This document shows positions 20,083 through 28,869 of a stretch of 64,000 nt of DNA, piece by piece. A model generated the notes under the pieces. It saw nothing but the letters and a program-made list of their open reading frames with translations. It was not told where the DNA came from and made no database searches. Where the stretch lies: NCBI GenBank assembly GCA_016124575.1, contig WGNM01000044.1:1-64000 (forward strand). The letters are read 5' to 3'. Origin of the DNA: Cryomorphaceae bacterium. GTDB taxonomy: Bacteria > Bacteroidota > Bacteroidia > Flavobacteriales_D > Sanyastnellaceae. Made by a program: the position numbers and the translations under genes. The stretch's first letter is position 1. Each line of letters opens with the position of its first letter.

Positions 20083-22902
20083 TTAGAGGCCTTCTGCTTG
20101 CTGTATTTTTTTATCTGCTTCAACACGGGCTTGAGCAACTATCTTATCTGCTTGTTTTTGAGCCTCTTCAATCGATTTAGCATGTGCTTTGTCGGCTTCT
20201 TTTCTCATTGTGTCAGCAGCCAATCGTTTTCCTGCTTTTTCAAGTGGGTTTTTGGCGCTATCTTCCACTTTCTTTGCTTCGGCATATGCTTTCTCTTTCA
20301 GACTGTCGGCCGTTTTTTTCGCATCTACCATGGCTTTGTCTGCTTGTTTCTGAGCATCAGCTACCAGTTTGTCAGCCTCTTCACGCGCTTTTTTGATGGC
20401 ATCTTCTTTCGCCTTATCTACTTGCTCATTGATGGCTTCTTTGGCTGCATCTTTCAGGTCTTCTTTCAAATCGGCTTTTGCTTCTTGAATCATTTCACCA
20501 TAGTTGCCTGCTATTTTCGGGTCGGTCATGGTTCCTGTAATGCGAATGCTAACAGGGATTTTGGTGCCTGCGGCGATGTTGGTGCCCAATTTTTTGTTCA
20601 AGTCGCTCAACAACGATGACGCTTGGTTGGACAAATTGCCTGGTAGCTTCTCACCTGGTATGTCCATCTTCATCCTGTAATCGAGCTCTTGGCTAAAGGT
20701 CATGCTGCCTTCAATTTTTGCTGGAATGCCATCAAGCTTCACGGTAAATGGATCCACAATTACTTTTCCGTCTTCAAATTTGTAACTCACATTCACATCC
20801 TGAATGGTTTGCTTCGAAAGCTTTTCGATTTTCAACTCTTCGGCAAGCTTGGTAAGAGGTTCGAATTTTTCGATGTAAACAGAACTTGTCTGCAAATTCC
20901 CGGCTCCTGAAATGGTGTTCTCAATCGGCATCATGCTCTCATCAAGTGTGCATTCCATGTGCATAGAAGTACTGAACAATCCTGTGCAGCTTTTCGCAAT
21001 AGGAGCGAGCTTGTCGATGGTCGCAAACTTCTCTGCTGTTTGATTGATGTCGAGATTCTTGATGTTGAAGTCCATGTCCATAAGTGGCTTGTCTGGACGT
21101 GAATCATATTCTCCGTTCATCATCACGGTGCCTCCTAGCAGTTGCATGGTCAGGTTGCTGATGTCGGCAACGCCGTCTCTCAATACTACCATTCCGCTGG
21201 TATTTGTGATTTCCAAATCGTCGTAAATCATGCGGTCAAAGCGCGATTGCAATTCGAAGTCGACGTTGTTAGGTAGGCGGACAACTCCCGTAGCTTCTTC
21301 GGTGGTTTCAGTTTCAGTCTCAACGGTGGATTCTTCTTCAGTCATGAATTCGTTGAGGTCCATATTGCTTGAGTACAGGTTAAATCGTCCTGTAAGCATT
21401 GAATCTTTCAAAGCGTAATTGAGGTAATCGGTAATTTTCCCCGATGCTTTAATGTCGGTTTTACCAATCTTGGCGTCGAAGGTCGACATGTCGATGAACT
21501 GCGGATTGAAAGCGAAGTTGGCCTGATTCACATCCACGTCATACGCTAAACTGTCGCTGCGGAATTGAATGCCGGTAATGGCCATGGTGCCTTCTGCCTT
21601 GAAATCATTGAATCGCTGCTCTTCAATGGCTGACGCTCTCCCGTCTAGGTGAATATCGGCGTCAAAGGTGCCTGCCAATCGATCACCATTTTCCATCGGG
21701 ATCATGTCTTTGAGGTTGTCGAGTATCACTTTCGCAGTCATATCGAAATCTATCAAGGGGTCGGTATAAGGATTCTTGAGGTGCAAGGTCATGTCGATGG
21801 GGTTGTCGGCCATGGTCATCGAGAATTTATCGATGTCTACTGTCATAGCGTCGTTATCGATTCCTGCGCTGGCGTCAATAGCGAGTTTGATCTCAATGTC
21901 TTCAACCGATTTCGGCATGTCTGGATAGTTGAATCGCCCTTTGTTTACTTCAAGATTCAATCCGAATCCCGGCATTCGAATGTCGTTATATGTTCCTCTT
22001 ACAAATCCGTTAAAAGCAATTTTCCCGTCGGCTTGAACGCCGGATAGATCACTTGCAAACTCAGCAGGAACCATTGAGAGCAATGTTTTGAACTCTGTTT
22101 TCAAAGCGGCAAAGGTGATGTCCATATCGATGTCATCCCCAGGCATGGCAACCCATCCATCCGCTTTTAGCGCCAATTCATTTAAGCCTATTTCGTTGTC
22201 TTTAAAGGTGTACTTGCTATTGGCATTGTCGATTTCAAAATCCGCTTTCAGCGATGTTTTCACTTCGCGGATGTAGCGCACTCCGTCGTAAACAACATCC
22301 AACGCACTGGCCGTGGTGTTGGTTGAAAGCAAAAAGAGGTCATCGGTAAAATCACCACTCCCTTCGTGGTTCAATTCTTTGATAGACAAGGTCATAGGGA
22401 AGGTGGCGTCGTCGTAACTGATGTTGGAGTTTGTAACAAAATATCGCTTTAGCTTCATTGAAAAGCCACCACCTTCAGTACTTTCTTCCACTGCTGTGGT
22501 GTCTGTAGATGGTTTGGCAATGTCGTAGTTGGCTGAGCCGTCTGCAAGCACACGCACGTCTATGTTTGCTCTGTCGATGCCAACTTCTCGAATGGTGAGC
22601 GAATCACCAAATAAGCTCCAAATGTCTACTGTAGCTGTTATCAATCCCGCATCAACAAGTTTCACTCCTTCGAAAGTGCCGATGCCAGTAAGCGACAATT
22701 TTTCGATGTCGACAGTGAGGTTCGGGAAGTTGCTAATCAAACTCAGGTCTACATCTTCGAAAGCGAAGGTGGCATTTAGGTTGTCGTTGGCAGCTTTTTC
22801 AATTTCTGACTTGATTCTTCCTTTGAACATGAATGGCAATGCGATGATTGCGATAATGAAAAGCAAAAGGACAATACCTGAGATTTTGAGGAACTTTTTC
22901 AT
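20083..22902 (-). CDS. AsmA-like envelope protein with a C-terminal coiled-coil tail
   Basis: A 939-residue protein anchored by one N-terminal helix (FLKISGIVLLLFIIAIIALP) followed by the AsmA beta-taco region (NLNATFAFEDVDLSLISNFP, a typical AsmA N-terminal block). The C-terminal AsmA_2-type block around 640-775 ends in the repeated-groove pattern (KIEGSMTFSQELDYRMKMDIP). AsmA/TamB/YhdP proteins bridge the periplasm and move phospholipids to the outer membrane. Unusually, residues about 785-939 are an Ala/Lys/Glu-rich helix with repeated AxKxADxxxxxA units, predicted as a long coiled coil; most AsmA proteins lack it. The promoter box TAAATTTG lies at 22926-22933. Confidence 0.85.
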   Translation of the reverse strand: MKKFLKISGIVLLLFIIAIIALPFMFKGRIKSEIEKAANDNLNATFAFEDVDLSLISNFPNLTVDIEKLSLTGIGTFEGVKLVDAGLITATVDIWSLFGDSLTIREVGIDRANIDVRVLADGSANYDIAKPSTDTTAVEESTEGGGFSMKLKRYFVTNSNISYDDATFPMTLSIKELNHEGSGDFTDDLFLLSTNTTASALDVVYDGVRYIREVKTSLKADFEIDNANSKYTFKDNEIGLNELALKADGWVAMPGDDIDMDITFAALKTEFKTLLSMVPAEFASDLSGVQADGKIAFNGFVRGTYNDIRMPGFGLNLEVNKGRFNYPDMPKSVEDIEIKLAIDASAGIDNDAMTVDIDKFSMTMADNPIDMTLHLKNPYTDPLIDFDMTAKVILDNLKDMIPMENGDRLAGTFDADIHLDGRASAIEEQRFNDFKAEGTMAITGIQFRSDSLAYDVDVNQANFAFNPQFIDMSTFDAKIGKTDIKASGKITDYLNYALKDSMLTGRFNLYSSNMDLNEFMTEEESTVETETETTEEATGVVRLPNNVDFELQSRFDRMIYDDLEITNTSGMVVLRDGVADISNLTMQLLGGTVMMNGEYDSRPDKPLMDMDFNIKNLDINQTAEKFATIDKLAPIAKSCTGLFSTSMHMECTLDESMMPIENTISGAGNLQTSSVYIEKFEPLTKLAEELKIEKLSKQTIQDVNVSYKFEDGKVIVDPFTVKLDGIPAKIEGSMTFSQELDYRMKMDIPGEKLPGNLSNQASSLLSDLNKKLGTNIAAGTKIPVSIRITGTMTDPKIAGNYGEMIQEAKADLKEDLKDAAKEAINEQVDKAKEDAIKKAREEADKLVADAQKQADKAMVDAKKTADSLKEKAYAEAKKVEDSAKNPLEKAGKRLAADTMRKEADKAHAKSIEEAQKQADKIVAQARVEADKKIQQAEGL

Positions 22903-22925
22903 AGGTTGGCGTGCGTTAATTGGTG

Positions 22926-22933
22926 CAAATTTA
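22926..22933 (-). promoter_or_regulatory. Predicted -7 box of the AsmA-like gene
   Basis: TAAATTTG on the minus strand fits TAnnTTTG, 23 bp before the ATG at 22902. Confidence 0.4.
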
Positions 22934-22984
22934 CGAGAACGTTCACGTCAACAATGAGCAAAAAGCAAAAAGACTTTAAAAGTG

Positions 22985-23003
22985 AATAAGTTGGTGGCTT
23001 ATT
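22985..23003 (-). terminator. Possible terminator after the symporter gene
   Basis: AATAAG pairs with CTTATT around a 7-nt loop, about 65 bp after the symporter stop. On the minus strand the following bases are T-rich but not an unbroken run, so this is a weak call. Confidence 0.3.
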
Positions 23004-23069
23004 TCTTTCAATGCGTTGAAATTAAGGATGTTCTATTGGCTTACTTGCCGTCGAATTCTTTGAACTCTA

Positions 23070-24515
23070 TCAAGCGTTCGCCTTTTGTTTTTCGGTTGTC
23101 CCAATAATACTGCACACTGTGGCATCGCCGGTAACGTTAACCACTGTGCGGCACATATCGAGCAGTCTGTCGACAGGAAATACGATGGCGATCCAAGCGG
23201 CTGGTAGTCCCACCGATTCCAATACAAGCATCATCATAATCAGTCCGGCGCTTGGCACAGCGGCTGATCCTATCGAAGCGAGTGTGGCCGTCAATACTAT
23301 TGTTAGCTGTTGGGTGAAATCGAGTTCTACAAGGTGCATTTGTGCGAGGAAAACCACTGCTACGGCCTGGTACAAACTGGTGCCATCCATGTTCACAGTG
23401 GCGCCAATTGGGAGCACGAAGCTCGAAACATCTTCATCTACCTCAAGTCGTTCATACACACAATCCATTGTTACTGGCAATGTTGCAGCGCTTGAGCTTG
23501 TTGAGAAGGCCAGCAATTGAGCGGGTCCGATTCCACGGAAAAGATATACGTACGATTCGATGATTGTAAAACCTCTTTTTCTACCAGCCATGAGGGCGAA
23601 GAGCAGTGGGTATACAATAACAATCATGGTTGCCAAAGCGATGATGACAACGAGCATGTAAGCGCCCAATCCTTTGAATACTTCAACCATGGCTGAAAGA
23701 CTGGTTCCTGCCATTTCGACCATTTTCCCCGCCATGAGACAGAAAACGAAATAGGGCGCTGCTGTCATGATGATGTCGACCATTTTTAGGAAGACTTCGT
23801 TCATGCCATCTATGAAGGCGTTGACGGGTGAAGCTTTTTCTGCAGGAATGAGGACGAGGGTTACACCAAAAAAGATAGCGAAAAAGATTACTTGAAGCAT
23901 CAAGGTGTCGTTCAGGGCGAGGAAAATATTACTCGGAACCATATCGACCAAGAACTGCAGCGGACCTGTTTTTTTGACGGCTTGTACTTTCGTGGTGTTA
24001 TTTTGAACAAGTTCGCTGTCGTTGAGTTCTGCAAGTCGCGCACTGGCGATTTCTTTCAAATCGGCATATTCAGGGTTGTCGAGGAAGTTCAAACCATCGT
24101 GCGTGGGCTGTTTGGTTTCGTTGAGCCATATCTCATACGACATTCTGTTCACCACACGTTGTTCTTGATTGATGGCATTGCCCGGTTTTAAAGCGTTAAC
24201 AGCTAATAGACCGAGACAAACAGCAAATACTGTTGTTATCAAGTACGCTCCGAGTGTTTTTAAGCCCATCCGGCCCAGGCGGCCGACGTCTTTCAAATCC
24301 ATCATGCCCTTGATGACGCTGAAGAGAACGAGTGGAATTGCTATGAGCTTTAACAGGTTGATGAAGATCGTGCCCCACGGACTAATATAGTTGATTGTGA
24401 AGGAGTTCCACTGTAAAACGGTGCTTAAAATAGCCCATAAAACACCAAGGGTGAGGGCGATCAATATTTTCCAATGGAGGGCCAGCTTCTTCATCAACTT
24501 CAGATTTGAGGGCAT
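23070..24515 (-). CDS. Dicarboxylate/amino-acid:cation symporter (DAACS family)
   Basis: A 481-residue inner membrane transporter that takes up acidic amino acids or C4-dicarboxylates with Na+ or H+. The family fingerprints are clear: the serine-rich motif SSSAATLPVTMDCV of hairpin HP1, NMDGTSLYQAVAVVF of TM7 (Na+ site), the HP2 loop IGSAAVPSAGLIMM, and DRLLDMCRTVVNVTGDA of TM8. An extra extracytoplasmic loop of about 75 residues sits between TM3 and TM4 (after NALKPGNAINQEQ). Substrate choice (glutamate/aspartate or fumarate/succinate) cannot be read safely. An internal ATG at 24494 (MKKLALHWKI) is an equally good start. Single gene after the SpoIIE phosphatase. Confidence 0.9.
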   Translation of the reverse strand: MPSNLKLMKKLALHWKILIALTLGVLWAILSTVLQWNSFTINYISPWGTIFINLLKLIAIPLVLFSVIKGMMDLKDVGRLGRMGLKTLGAYLITTVFAVCLGLLAVNALKPGNAINQEQRVVNRMSYEIWLNETKQPTHDGLNFLDNPEYADLKEIASARLAELNDSELVQNNTTKVQAVKKTGPLQFLVDMVPSNIFLALNDTLMLQVIFFAIFFGVTLVLIPAEKASPVNAFIDGMNEVFLKMVDIIMTAAPYFVFCLMAGKMVEMAGTSLSAMVEVFKGLGAYMLVVIIALATMIVIVYPLLFALMAGRKRGFTIIESYVYLFRGIGPAQLLAFSTSSSAATLPVTMDCVYERLEVDEDVSSFVLPIGATVNMDGTSLYQAVAVVFLAQMHLVELDFTQQLTIVLTATLASIGSAAVPSAGLIMMMLVLESVGLPAAWIAIVFPVDRLLDMCRTVVNVTGDATVCSIIGTTEKQKANA

Positions 24516-24559
24516 GAAGATGACAAAAAATATTGGGAGTTAGGAGGTTGAGCGTACTT

Positions 24560-24571
24560 CTTAGATCTAAG
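24560..24571. promoter_or_regulatory. 12-bp perfect palindrome between the phosphatase and symporter genes
   Basis: CTTAGATCTAAG is a loopless perfect palindrome located 45-65 bp upstream of the two candidate symporter starts and 4 bp after the phosphatase stop. Without a loop it is not a hairpin terminator; a dimeric regulator site is possible. Confidence 0.25.
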
Positions 24572-24574
24572 TTT

Positions 24575-26053
24575 TTAGCTTATGCGAATACCCCAAATGA
24601 GGACATCGTCAACCTGATCGAAGCCACCTCTCCATTCATGAAATTCATTTTTAAGAATTTTCTCTTGTTCGGTCATGTGGCACGTGCAGATTTTATCGAG
24701 GAGTGTACATAGCTGTTTGCGCATGAATTTCTTGCCGCGCGCACCTCCAAATTGATCTTGATAGCCATCGCTAAACAGATAGATACATTCACCTGAGTTA
24801 AGTTGAAGTTCGTGTGTCGCGAAAATATGTTCCGGATCCAAATAGCCGTTGATGCCCTGTCGGTCGCCTTTTACCAAGTTAGATTCTCCATTGCCTGAGA
24901 TATAAAGCGGACGATTCGCACCGGCGAACATGACTTTGGTGGTTCCTTTTTCAAAGCGACACAATCCGATGTCCATGCCGTCTGACGAACTATGACGAAT
25001 CAATTTCTTCACCCGAACATTCAATTCCCTGAGGATATCACCGCAGTTTAACTCAGGCTGCAAATCGATGATTTCGTTTAATGCAGTTTGTCCGATCATA
25101 CTCATAAAACCACCGGGCACTCCATGTCCTGTGCAATCAGCGACGGCTAGATAGACAAATTTATCTGTTTCATTCAGCCAAAAAAAGTCGCCGCTAACGA
25201 TATCACGTGGCATAAATACCAGTGCCGTTTCAGCAAAGCAGTTTCGAATAACGTCATCAGCAGGAAGCAATGATTTCTGGATGTTTTTAGCGCTGTGAAG
25301 TGAGTCTGTAATGTCTTTGTTCTTTTGTTCAATCAGTTCACTGTGGTATTCCAACCGGCGTTTGAAGATCTCTTCTTTCCGAAGTAGCAAACGAACATTG
25401 TGATAAAGGAGAATGATCACAATGATAAATATGACAAGTACGATGAGCAATTGACTGACCAAATCGGCTTGCACACGATCGATAAAACGGTCAAATTGCT
25501 CGTCAACTTGAAGTACACTGATGGTCTGGTTATCGCTGTTCTTTATAGGTACGAAGGCTGAAAGCCACGTGCCGTTGTCGTCTTCATAGGGGCCTAGCAT
25601 GCCGCCAACGTCGTATTTATCTAAGTAAATTGGGTTGTCTGTATTCCATTGGTGCCTGTAGTAGGGCATTTTTCCTGATGTTACCCCAAAAAAGAGTTTA
25701 TCGTCGTCCCAAAACAGTGTGTATATATCCGTGTCGAGTCCATTATTCTGCTGCGCTTTTTGCAACATGTTGTGAATCTTGTGGTAAACTGGATTGTGGT
25801 TGCTGCAGGTTATCTGATCTCGAACTGTGAATTCGTCTAAGAGTTTTTCGTATACATCGCCATCAATTTCTTGTGCCAAAGTAATGGCAATAGCGTTCAG
25901 TCTTGTTAGCTCTGCTTCTCTGTATTGGTTGAGTTGATTGTTGTACGAATAAGTGAGAATGACGGTGGCTGCCACTACCATGAAAATGGCAATTGTAACA
26001 GGCACCCTGACAGCAGGATTGCGAAGAATATTTCTGAAAGTCGAAAACGTCAT
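24575..26053 (-). CDS. Membrane-bound SpoIIE-family protein phosphatase
   Basis: A 492-residue PP2C-type serine phosphatase. A membrane helix at about 17-36 and another at about 190-212 (LLIVLVIFIIVIILLY) flank an extracytoplasmic sensor domain of about 150 residues (contains GDVYEKLLDEF, GMLGPYEDDNGTWLSAFVPI, CHASE/Cache-like). A short coiled coil follows (RLEYHSELIEQKNKDITDSL), then the SpoIIE catalytic domain with metal-binding motifs SGDFFW, VADCTGHGVPGGFMS and LFSDGYQDQ. Such proteins usually dephosphorylate an anti-sigma antagonist or signal to a two-component-like cascade. No anti-sigma factor or STAS protein is nearby, so the target is unknown. Confidence 0.9.
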   Translation of the reverse strand: MTFSTFRNILRNPAVRVPVTIAIFMVVAATVILTYSYNNQLNQYREAELTRLNAIAITLAQEIDGDVYEKLLDEFTVRDQITCSNHNPVYHKIHNMLQKAQQNNGLDTDIYTLFWDDDKLFFGVTSGKMPYYRHQWNTDNPIYLDKYDVGGMLGPYEDDNGTWLSAFVPIKNSDNQTISVLQVDEQFDRFIDRVQADLVSQLLIVLVIFIIVIILLYHNVRLLLRKEEIFKRRLEYHSELIEQKNKDITDSLHSAKNIQKSLLPADDVIRNCFAETALVFMPRDIVSGDFFWLNETDKFVYLAVADCTGHGVPGGFMSMIGQTALNEIIDLQPELNCGDILRELNVRVKKLIRHSSSDGMDIGLCRFEKGTTKVMFAGANRPLYISGNGESNLVKGDRQGINGYLDPEHIFATHELQLNSGECIYLFSDGYQDQFGGARGKKFMRKQLCTLLDKICTCHMTEQEKILKNEFHEWRGGFDQVDDVLIWGIRIS

Positions 26054-26118
26054 TCGATTAAATAGGCAACTGGTGCACTATGATACGATAGATCGTTATG
26101 AAAAGTTTAAAGAAAGTA

Positions 26119-27201
26119 TCACAAAACTTTATCCGACCTCATTTTTAACAATTGATCAGCAAGTGTAAGGGCCAGCATGCTTTCTACAATGGGCACAGCG
26201 CGGGGCAAAACACATGCGTCATGTCGACCTTTGCCTACAAGATTTACTGTTTCTCCATCTTTATTCACCGTTTGCTGATCTTTCATGATCGTGGCAACGG
26301 GTTTAAAGTGAACGGTGCAGACAATAGGTGCTCCATTGCTGATACCACCTTGAATGCCTCCACTGCGGTTGGTGAGGGTAGTGATTTTGCCATCTATTTC
26401 TGCAAATCCATCGTTCTCTTCGCTGCCATTTCGGTACGTGCCGGCAATCCCGCTTCCATATTCAAATCCTTTCACTGCATTGATGCTCATCATGGCTGAG
26501 GCGATGTCAGCATGCAGTTTGTGAAATACAGGTTGTCCCAATCCCACTTTCATTCCTCGCGCTACAGCGCGGATGCTGCCTCCAACGGTGTCGCCTTTTT
26601 CTTTTGTGCTCGCGATGAGGTTTTCCATAGCGGTGGCTGTGTCGGGGTGCGGACAGCGAACCAATGACGATTCGATTTCGGTGGATGAGTACCAATCTTT
26701 TCCTTCAGGCATTTCGATAGACTGCACCCTGTTGACCCATGCCGACACTTCAATTCCGTGCATGGCGAGAAAAGCCTTTGCAATAGATCCTGCTACAACT
26801 CTGCATGCTGTTTCACGTGCCGATGATCGTCCGCCCCCGCGATAATCGCGAATGCCATACTTCGATTCCCATGTGAAGTCGGCATGAGAAGGACGAAACG
26901 TGTCTTTTAGATGGCCGTAGTCGCTACTTTTTTGGTCGTTATTGCGAATAATAAATCCAATCGGGGCACCAGTCGTCACGCCTTCAAAAATCCCACTGAG
27001 GATTTCAACGGTGTCTGCTTCGTTGCGCGATGTAGTGAGGTGACTTTGTCCGGGCCGTCTGCGATCAAGCTCTGCTTGAATGTCTGACATGTTGATAGAG
27101 ATTCCAGCCGGGCAACCGTCTATCATCCCGCCGATGGCGGCGCCGTGCGATTCACCAAACGTAGAAATTACAAAATGATTTCCGAAAGAATTTCCTGCCA
27201 T
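26119..27201 (-). CDS. aroC: Chorismate synthase
   Basis: Catalyses the last step of the shikimate pathway, 5-enolpyruvylshikimate-3-phosphate to chorismate, with reduced FMN. Length (360 residues) and signatures are canonical: GESHGAAIGGMIDGCPAGI at the N-terminus, RRRPGQSHLTTSRNEADTVE, DYRGGGRSSARETACRVVAG, and the C-terminal PIVESMLALTLADQLL. The catalytic histidines (GESHG and the later GKGRHDACVLPRA) are present. A promoter box (27206-27213) sits directly before the ATG, so it can be expressed on its own; no other aro gene is nearby. Confidence 0.98.
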   Translation of the reverse strand: MAGNSFGNHFVISTFGESHGAAIGGMIDGCPAGISINMSDIQAELDRRRPGQSHLTTSRNEADTVEILSGIFEGVTTGAPIGFIIRNNDQKSSDYGHLKDTFRPSHADFTWESKYGIRDYRGGGRSSARETACRVVAGSIAKAFLAMHGIEVSAWVNRVQSIEMPEGKDWYSSTEIESSLVRCPHPDTATAMENLIASTKEKGDTVGGSIRAVARGMKVGLGQPVFHKLHADIASAMMSINAVKGFEYGSGIAGTYRNGSEENDGFAEIDGKITTLTNRSGGIQGGISNGAPIVCTVHFKPVATIMKDQQTVNKDGETVNLVGKGRHDACVLPRAVPIVESMLALTLADQLLKMRSDKVL

Positions 27202-27205
27202 AGTG

Positions 27206-27213
27206 CAAAGTTA
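27206..27213 (-). promoter_or_regulatory. Predicted -7 box of aroC
   Basis: TAACTTTG fits TAnnTTTG and ends 4 bp before the aroC ATG (27201), implying a leaderless or very short-leader mRNA. Confidence 0.5.
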
Positions 27214-27227
27214 CGACATGAAAGTCT

Positions 27228-27974
27228 TCAAAATCTAAATTGCAGGTATGCTTCAAATCCACGCATGTTGAAGTATAAATCACTTCTCGGTGGTACGGTG
27301 CGTTGCGTGATGTCTGAATAAGACTCACTTATAGGTCGTTCGTACAGCAACTCTGGCGACCATTGGAGCATGATATTGATGTTCTTTGAAAAATTGAATT
27401 TCGGACCGAACGAAAAATCCAAGCCAAAATACATGTAGTCAACAATGGCGAAGTCTTCTGTTTCAGGATTAAATGGGGAGGGTACAAGTTGAAAATCATA
27501 CTCCGGGTCTTCGTACAATTCTTTCGTATAGGTATGGTTTTCGATGTGGTTGAAGCCAACAATGGCATCAAAGCCGTACACCATCGTGAAAGCTACGTTT
27601 GGTTTGAAAAACTCAATACCAAGATGCACATCGTACCTGTAATTGTTTCTTGAATTGTAAAGCAGCGTGATGGTAGAATCTGTCCACAAAGTTGGCGCCT
27701 CATTCAATTCACGGTCAAACCGATCTTCGATTTCATAATTCAAGCCCAGCCTGTATTGCTTGTAAGGCTTCACCATCCATTTCGCGTAAATGCCTGTTCT
27801 GGTATGAATGGGCAAACCACCCATCAGGAGCAGGGCAGCAGGAGATATGTTGACACCCAATTCAAACCGCTCTTCAGGCATTTTCATTTCTACCGGTTCG
27901 TTGTCGTATTGAGCGACAGCCGCAGTAGAGAAAAAAATGGCTCCTATTAGCACATGTGCGCGGAGCGTCTTCAT
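27228..27974 (-). CDS. Putative outer membrane beta-barrel protein
   Basis: A 248-residue exported protein (signal MKTLRAHVLIGAIFFSTAAVAQ). The mature part alternates hydrophobic and polar residues in strands typical of a small (8-10 strand) barrel and ends in AYLQFRF with a terminal Phe. I do not recognise a named family. It overlaps the preceding TPR lipoprotein gene by 4 bp (ATGA), so the two are coupled. Around residue 140 is an acidic, proline-containing loop (YEDPEYDFQLVPSPFNPETED) likely exposed outside the cell. Confidence 0.65.
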   Translation of the reverse strand: MKTLRAHVLIGAIFFSTAAVAQYDNEPVEMKMPEERFELGVNISPAALLLMGGLPIHTRTGIYAKWMVKPYKQYRLGLNYEIEDRFDRELNEAPTLWTDSTITLLYNSRNNYRYDVHLGIEFFKPNVAFTMVYGFDAIVGFNHIENHTYTKELYEDPEYDFQLVPSPFNPETEDFAIVDYMYFGLDFSFGPKFNFSKNINIMLQWSPELLYERPISESYSDITQRTVPPRSDLYFNMRGFEAYLQFRF

Positions 27975-28792
27975 TCTTCAGATTCGTAAGTTTCCAATGC
28001 TTCTGATTCGTAGTAGGAAGTGTCTTCTAACGACCACGACATGATACCGTAATATTGATCGATGTACTCACCATACTCAGGCTCAATTTCTATCGCGTTA
28101 GCAAAGTGCAATTCTGCAGCTTTGAAATTATCCATTTCATACTCCGTTGCGCCTAGCATATAATGGTAGTCGGCAAATTGCGGATAATTGGATACCAGAT
28201 TTGAGAAATGCATTTGGGCATCCTTCAGGCTGTCGGCTTCATAATAGGTTCGCGCTAAAACATCCAACGTAGCGCGGCTTTGATCTTCCTTATATGCCAG
28301 TTCATTGTATTTAATGGCCAGTCCCAAGTCTTGATATTCAACACCATATTCACCCATGTAAATGATACCCAAAGTGTTGTTTACTCCCAATTCCTCGCCG
28401 CCGGCGATGTGAGCCTTGTTGAGGTGATCGATGGCTTCGGTGATGTTGTTATCAATCAGGCAGACGTCGGCAGCATTCAATTCTTTTTGAGCAGTTCCCA
28501 GATCGGCTTCTTCAGCCGCACGAAGGAAATATACCCGCGCTGAATCGAGCTGTTCAGACTGTTGAAAGGCGATGGCTAAGTTTCTGCAAAAAGTAGAGCG
28601 CAGCCCATTGTCGAAAACATTCGCACTTACTGCCACACGCAAGGCTTCAATGGCAAGGTCATACTGACCAACATTCATAAAGTCTATCGCTTCATTGTTT
28701 TTTTCTTCAGCGAGCTTTGTCTTTTGGATGGTGTCGCAACTAGAAAAAAGCAGTGCGAACGACGTCAATGCGAAAAATAGATACTGTTTCAT
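27971..28792 (-). CDS. TPR-repeat lipoprotein
   Basis: A 273-residue lipoprotein. The signal peptide ends in LLFSSC, with Cys 19 as the lipid anchor. The remainder is TPR helices (NNEAIDFMNVGQYDLAIEAL, YHYMLGATEYEMDNFKAAEL, HFANAIEIEPEYGEYIDQYY). It probably sits on the periplasmic face of the outer membrane and may help its neighbour, the small beta-barrel protein, with which it shares an ATGA stop-start overlap. The C-terminus is Glu/Ser/Tyr-rich. Transcribed divergently from hutI with only 77 bp between starts; TATTTTTC precedes its ATG. Confidence 0.8.
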   Translation of the reverse strand: MKQYLFFALTSFALLFSSCDTIQKTKLAEEKNNEAIDFMNVGQYDLAIEALRVAVSANVFDNGLRSTFCRNLAIAFQQSEQLDSARVYFLRAAEEADLGTAQKELNAADVCLIDNNITEAIDHLNKAHIAGGEELGVNNTLGIIYMGEYGVEYQDLGLAIKYNELAYKEDQSRATLDVLARTYYEADSLKDAQMHFSNLVSNYPQFADYHYMLGATEYEMDNFKAAELHFANAIEIEPEYGEYIDQYYGIMSWSLEDTSYYESEALETYESEE

Positions 28793-28869
28793 GCCGAAAA
28801 ATAATTCATTCCTGCGATTCCATGAATTTTCAAGGACATTAACTTTCGTCGAGTTATTATCTTCACACC

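Noticed and set aside
20073-20088. Terminator between the AsmA-like and PorE-like genes
   Set aside because: Stem of only 5 bp, it covers the AsmA stop codon, and it lacks a T-run; the genes run in the same direction with the PorE-like gene downstream in position only.
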